Assembly (NCBI GenBank): GCA_009840355.1
Contig: VXNZ01000011.1
Coordinates: 26,220-90,219, forward strand
Source: Chloroflexota bacterium
Lineage (GTDB): Bacteria > Chloroflexota > Dehalococcoidia > Lucifugimonadales > JADFKI01
Direction: 5' to 3'
Length of the DNA stretch: 64,000 bases
The notes below the pieces were generated by a model that worked only from the letters and a program-made list of their open reading frames with translations, was not told where the DNA came from and searched no databases. The translations under genes and the position numbers were made by a program. How positions within the stretch are numbered: the first letter of the stretch is position 1; every line of letters begins with the position of its first letter. Positions 62,197 to 64,000 of this stretch are shown piece after piece.

Positions 62197-64000
62197 TTAC
62201 GGAGTGTTATTCACTTCCACGAAGTGATAGTTTCTAAGCGCGTCTGTCTTGTCAGCATCTGTCAAACTCCAACCTTCCACCCACCATTTGCTATTAATGG
62301 TTGCAACTCCCCAGTGCACTGCGTAGGCTCTTTTCAAAGTGACTTCCTGTGTCAACGCGATTTGGCAAGCTATGCCGAAAGCGAAACTTAGACGGTATGA
62401 ACTTAAGCAACGCGCCTGTGTGATGACACCCCAGTTTTCAGCATCTTCCAAAAGGTCATAAAGAAATTCATAATCGGCAAGATATTTGTTCCTCGGATTC
62501 CACGCAGAGTCTAGCTCGTCAGGTGAATCACCCTCGCCGGAAAATTTCTGAAGGCTTGCATATGCTACATCGTGCTTCACACACGACGGAAGAAAGGGAT
62601 GATCCAAAGGTATGGGTAAATCAGAAACGAAAGTGCATTTCCAATCGCCGTAACCTAGAAATCGGTATCGCATATCCGTTGCTGACGCCAAATCATTGGT
62701 AGATGTGGTCTTCCCTGATTGCGTAACCCAGAAACTGCGCGGCGTGTCAAATACGAGACAGTTAAGTATCTCTATTTTGCGCCAGGCCGGTGAATGCTCG
62801 ACTGAATTGCCTACTGCGAGACATTCTACGCCACTCACGCCGGTTCTAGGCGTCGGAACAGGAGTCGGCTTGACCGGAGCCGCTCCCGATACCCCGTCGC
62901 CGCTGCTTGCCTCGCCGGACACCTGCGGGGACGCAAGCGTTGCGTACAGCTTGATTACGTCCGCATTGCCTACATCGCGCTCGAACGCCCTGCCGTGCGA
63001 AGTGTTCAGCAGGGCGGCGTAAGCGGGATTATCCCTCTTCAGTATTGCCAACTCGTCCTCGGACACACTCTTTATCGCGGCGAACATCGCCGTGCCCTGC
63101 ATGCCGCACACCCCGCCCGGCTCGATTTTCGACTTGTGCGTGTTGTAGTTGCCCAGAATGTCGTTGAACGGCGTTACTGCCGCCCCGAACACTCCATCCG
63201 ACGCGCCGTTCAGGCAAGTGGACAGATTCGCTTCCGCTCCTGTGTAAACGCCGTTTATCAATACCGCCGAATGCAGCTCCCCTATCATGGCAATAGCTGT
63301 GTCCATATCCTCCGCGATTGTCGGCGTTGCGGTTGCCGTAGGCGTGGATGTTGCCGTCGCGCCGGGTACGGTTGTTGCAGTCGGCGTTGCGGTTGCCGTT
63401 GGGGTTGGCGTGTGTGTAGGCGGACTTGAACCACCACTTCTCAATGTGAGCCTTACTGCGACATACTCCCTGTTCTCAAGCGGCTTGCTAGTCTCATCAA
63501 ATTCGAAGAACTGATTGGTGGTCCTATTGCTTTCGCAGTCATCATCGTCCATATAACCCATGATGGTCGTATCAGGATTCGTGTATGTACTTGAATCCAA
63601 TTCCAGACTGACGAACTCCGAAGGCTTCAGGCATTCATAAAGGCTAAACTCTAGCTTCTGTCTTCTGCTGTCCCATCTGATGGACCTTATGCCAAAGTGC
63701 ATCCCATTATATCCGAAGACATTGACATCATCCTTAATCTTACCGAATCCGTCGCGGCCATGCCGATAGCCATATTGGTAACGCTGGCTATTCGTGCGTG
63801 AATATATCTCTGAAATCCAAGGATTCGAAAAACTCACTGTTGGAGTCGGCGTAGATGTTGGCGTCAGAGTGGGAGTATGAGTTGGCGTTGGCGTAGATGT
63901 TGGCGTGTTCGTGGGCGTCGGAGTGGGAGTGCGAGTCGACGTCGGCGTAGCAGTCGCCGTGTTCGTAGCCGTTGGCGTTGGTGTGCGGGTTGGCGTCGAC
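62197..64000 (-). CDS. Secreted Thr-Pro-rich protein with phospholipase-A2-like C-terminus (5' end outside window)
   Basis: Open from the right edge, so the N-terminus is missing. It holds at least two Thr-Pro/Thr-Ala repeat linkers (one still running off the edge, one at about 63285-63430), then a roughly 250-residue region and a C-terminal domain with SCVKHDVAYASLQKF followed by WNPRNKYLADYEFLYDLLE. The C-x2-H-D-x2-Y run and the later Asp-containing helix are the pattern of prokaryotic secreted phospholipase A2 (His-Asp dyad), which cleaves sn-2 acyl chains. The linkers suggest anchoring outside the cell. A duplicated fragment lies at 61437-61536. Confidence 0.8.
   Translation of the reverse strand, partial: STPTRTPTPTATNTATATPTSTRTPTPTPTNTPTSTPTPTHTPTLTPTSTPTPTVSFSNPWISEIYSRTNSQRYQYGYRHGRDGFGKIKDDVNVFGYNGMHFGIRSIRWDSRRQKLEFSLYECLKPSEFVSLELDSSTYTNPDTTIMGYMDDDDCESNRTTNQFFEFDETSKPLENREYVAVRLTLRSGGSSPPTHTPTPTATATPTATTVPGATATSTPTATATPTIAEDMDTAIAMIGELHSAVLINGVYTGAEANLSTCLNGASDGVFGAAVTPFNDILGNYNTHKSKIEPGGVCGMQGTAMFAAIKSVSEDELAILKRDNPAYAALLNTSHGRAFERDVGNADVIKLYATLASPQVSGEASSGDGVSGAAPVKPTPVPTPRTGVSGVECLAVGNSVEHSPAWRKIEILNCLVFDTPRSFWVTQSGKTTSTNDLASATDMRYRFLGYGDWKCTFVSDLPIPLDHPFLPSCVKHDVAYASLQKFSGEGDSPDELDSAWNPRNKYLADYEFLYDLLEDAENWGVITQARCLSSYRLSFAFGIACQIALTQEVTLKRAYAVHWGVATINSKWWVEGWSLTDADKTDALRNYHFVEVNNTP

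Noticed and set aside
63285..63430. Repetitive tract as a CRISPR or tandem-repeat array
   Set aside because: It is a coding Thr-Pro/Ala linker with codon-level periodicity and no spacers.
1..64000. Search for tRNA, rRNA, CRISPR arrays, integrase or phage structural genes
   Set aside because: None seen by eye in any intergenic gap, although tRNA detection by eye is weak.

Overview
The window is a GC-rich bacterial chromosome segment with dense coding on both strands and many GTG and TTG starts. It most resembles an uncultured Chloroflexota lineage, perhaps of the SAR202/Dehalococcoidia type. That rests on gene content: a split and a fused electron-transfer/CoA module, FAH-family, SDR and LLM-flavin enzymes, a secreted Thr-Pro-rich protein, and CcmE of the Cys type. 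No rRNA, tRNA or marker gene is present to fix the taxonomy.

Layout. Bases 1-10.7 kb hold a pyrimidine operon (NUDIX hydrolase, pyrC, carA, carB). It is interrupted by a low-GC membrane protein, a fused fibronectin/sensor/solute-binding protein, and a GDPD gene with a relic of its paralogue. At 10.9-13.5 kb is a lone SbcC/Rad50-like ATPase. From 13.5 to 20.5 kb the minus strand carries a catabolic set: both halves of a 3-oxoacid CoA-transferase kept 4.7 kb apart, an MFS carrier, an FAH-family hydrolase and a cupin. A low-GC insert at 16.0-16.9 kb inside it carries a candidate structured RNA. At 20.5-26.9 kb are small enzymes, a broken PIN toxin with its antitoxin, purB, DUF402, ornithine cyclodeaminase and a methyltransferase. 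A MITE-like element precedes ccmC-ccmD-ccmE (27.3-28.9 kb). A flavin-dependent halogenase-like gene, a CDGSH protein and an EtfB-EtfA fusion follow.

At 33.4-38 kb are a divergent zinc anti-sigma/ECF sigma pair and the three-gene ATP-grasp/transglutaminase/alpha-E cluster. From 38 to 43 kb are a MazF-type module with a nonsense mutation, an orphan molybdopterin dehydrogenase subunit, an RraA-like protein and a doubly broken solute-binding gene. Then come fabF, folC, an OLD-type ATPase with a degenerate Toprim, LLM oxidoreductase, enoyl-CoA hydratase, pentapeptide protein, two SDRs, PAC2, rsmG and a flippase-like membrane protein. The right edge is a Thr-Pro-rich secreted protein with a phospholipase-A2-like C-terminus, truncated by the window.

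The strongest unusual signals are four. (1) A peroxiredoxin-like gene (55514-55999) has an in-frame UGA exactly at the peroxidatic cysteine, followed by a SECIS-like hairpin, so it is a probable selenoprotein. (2) A promoter-hairpins-terminator RNA at about 16.03-16.22 kb contains a perfect Shine-Dalgarno followed by a two-codon reading frame. (3) Four toxin-antitoxin-type loci are each broken by a single lesion or truncation. (4) There are several fusions and orphan subunits. I ran no searches, so family names come from motifs read by eye.
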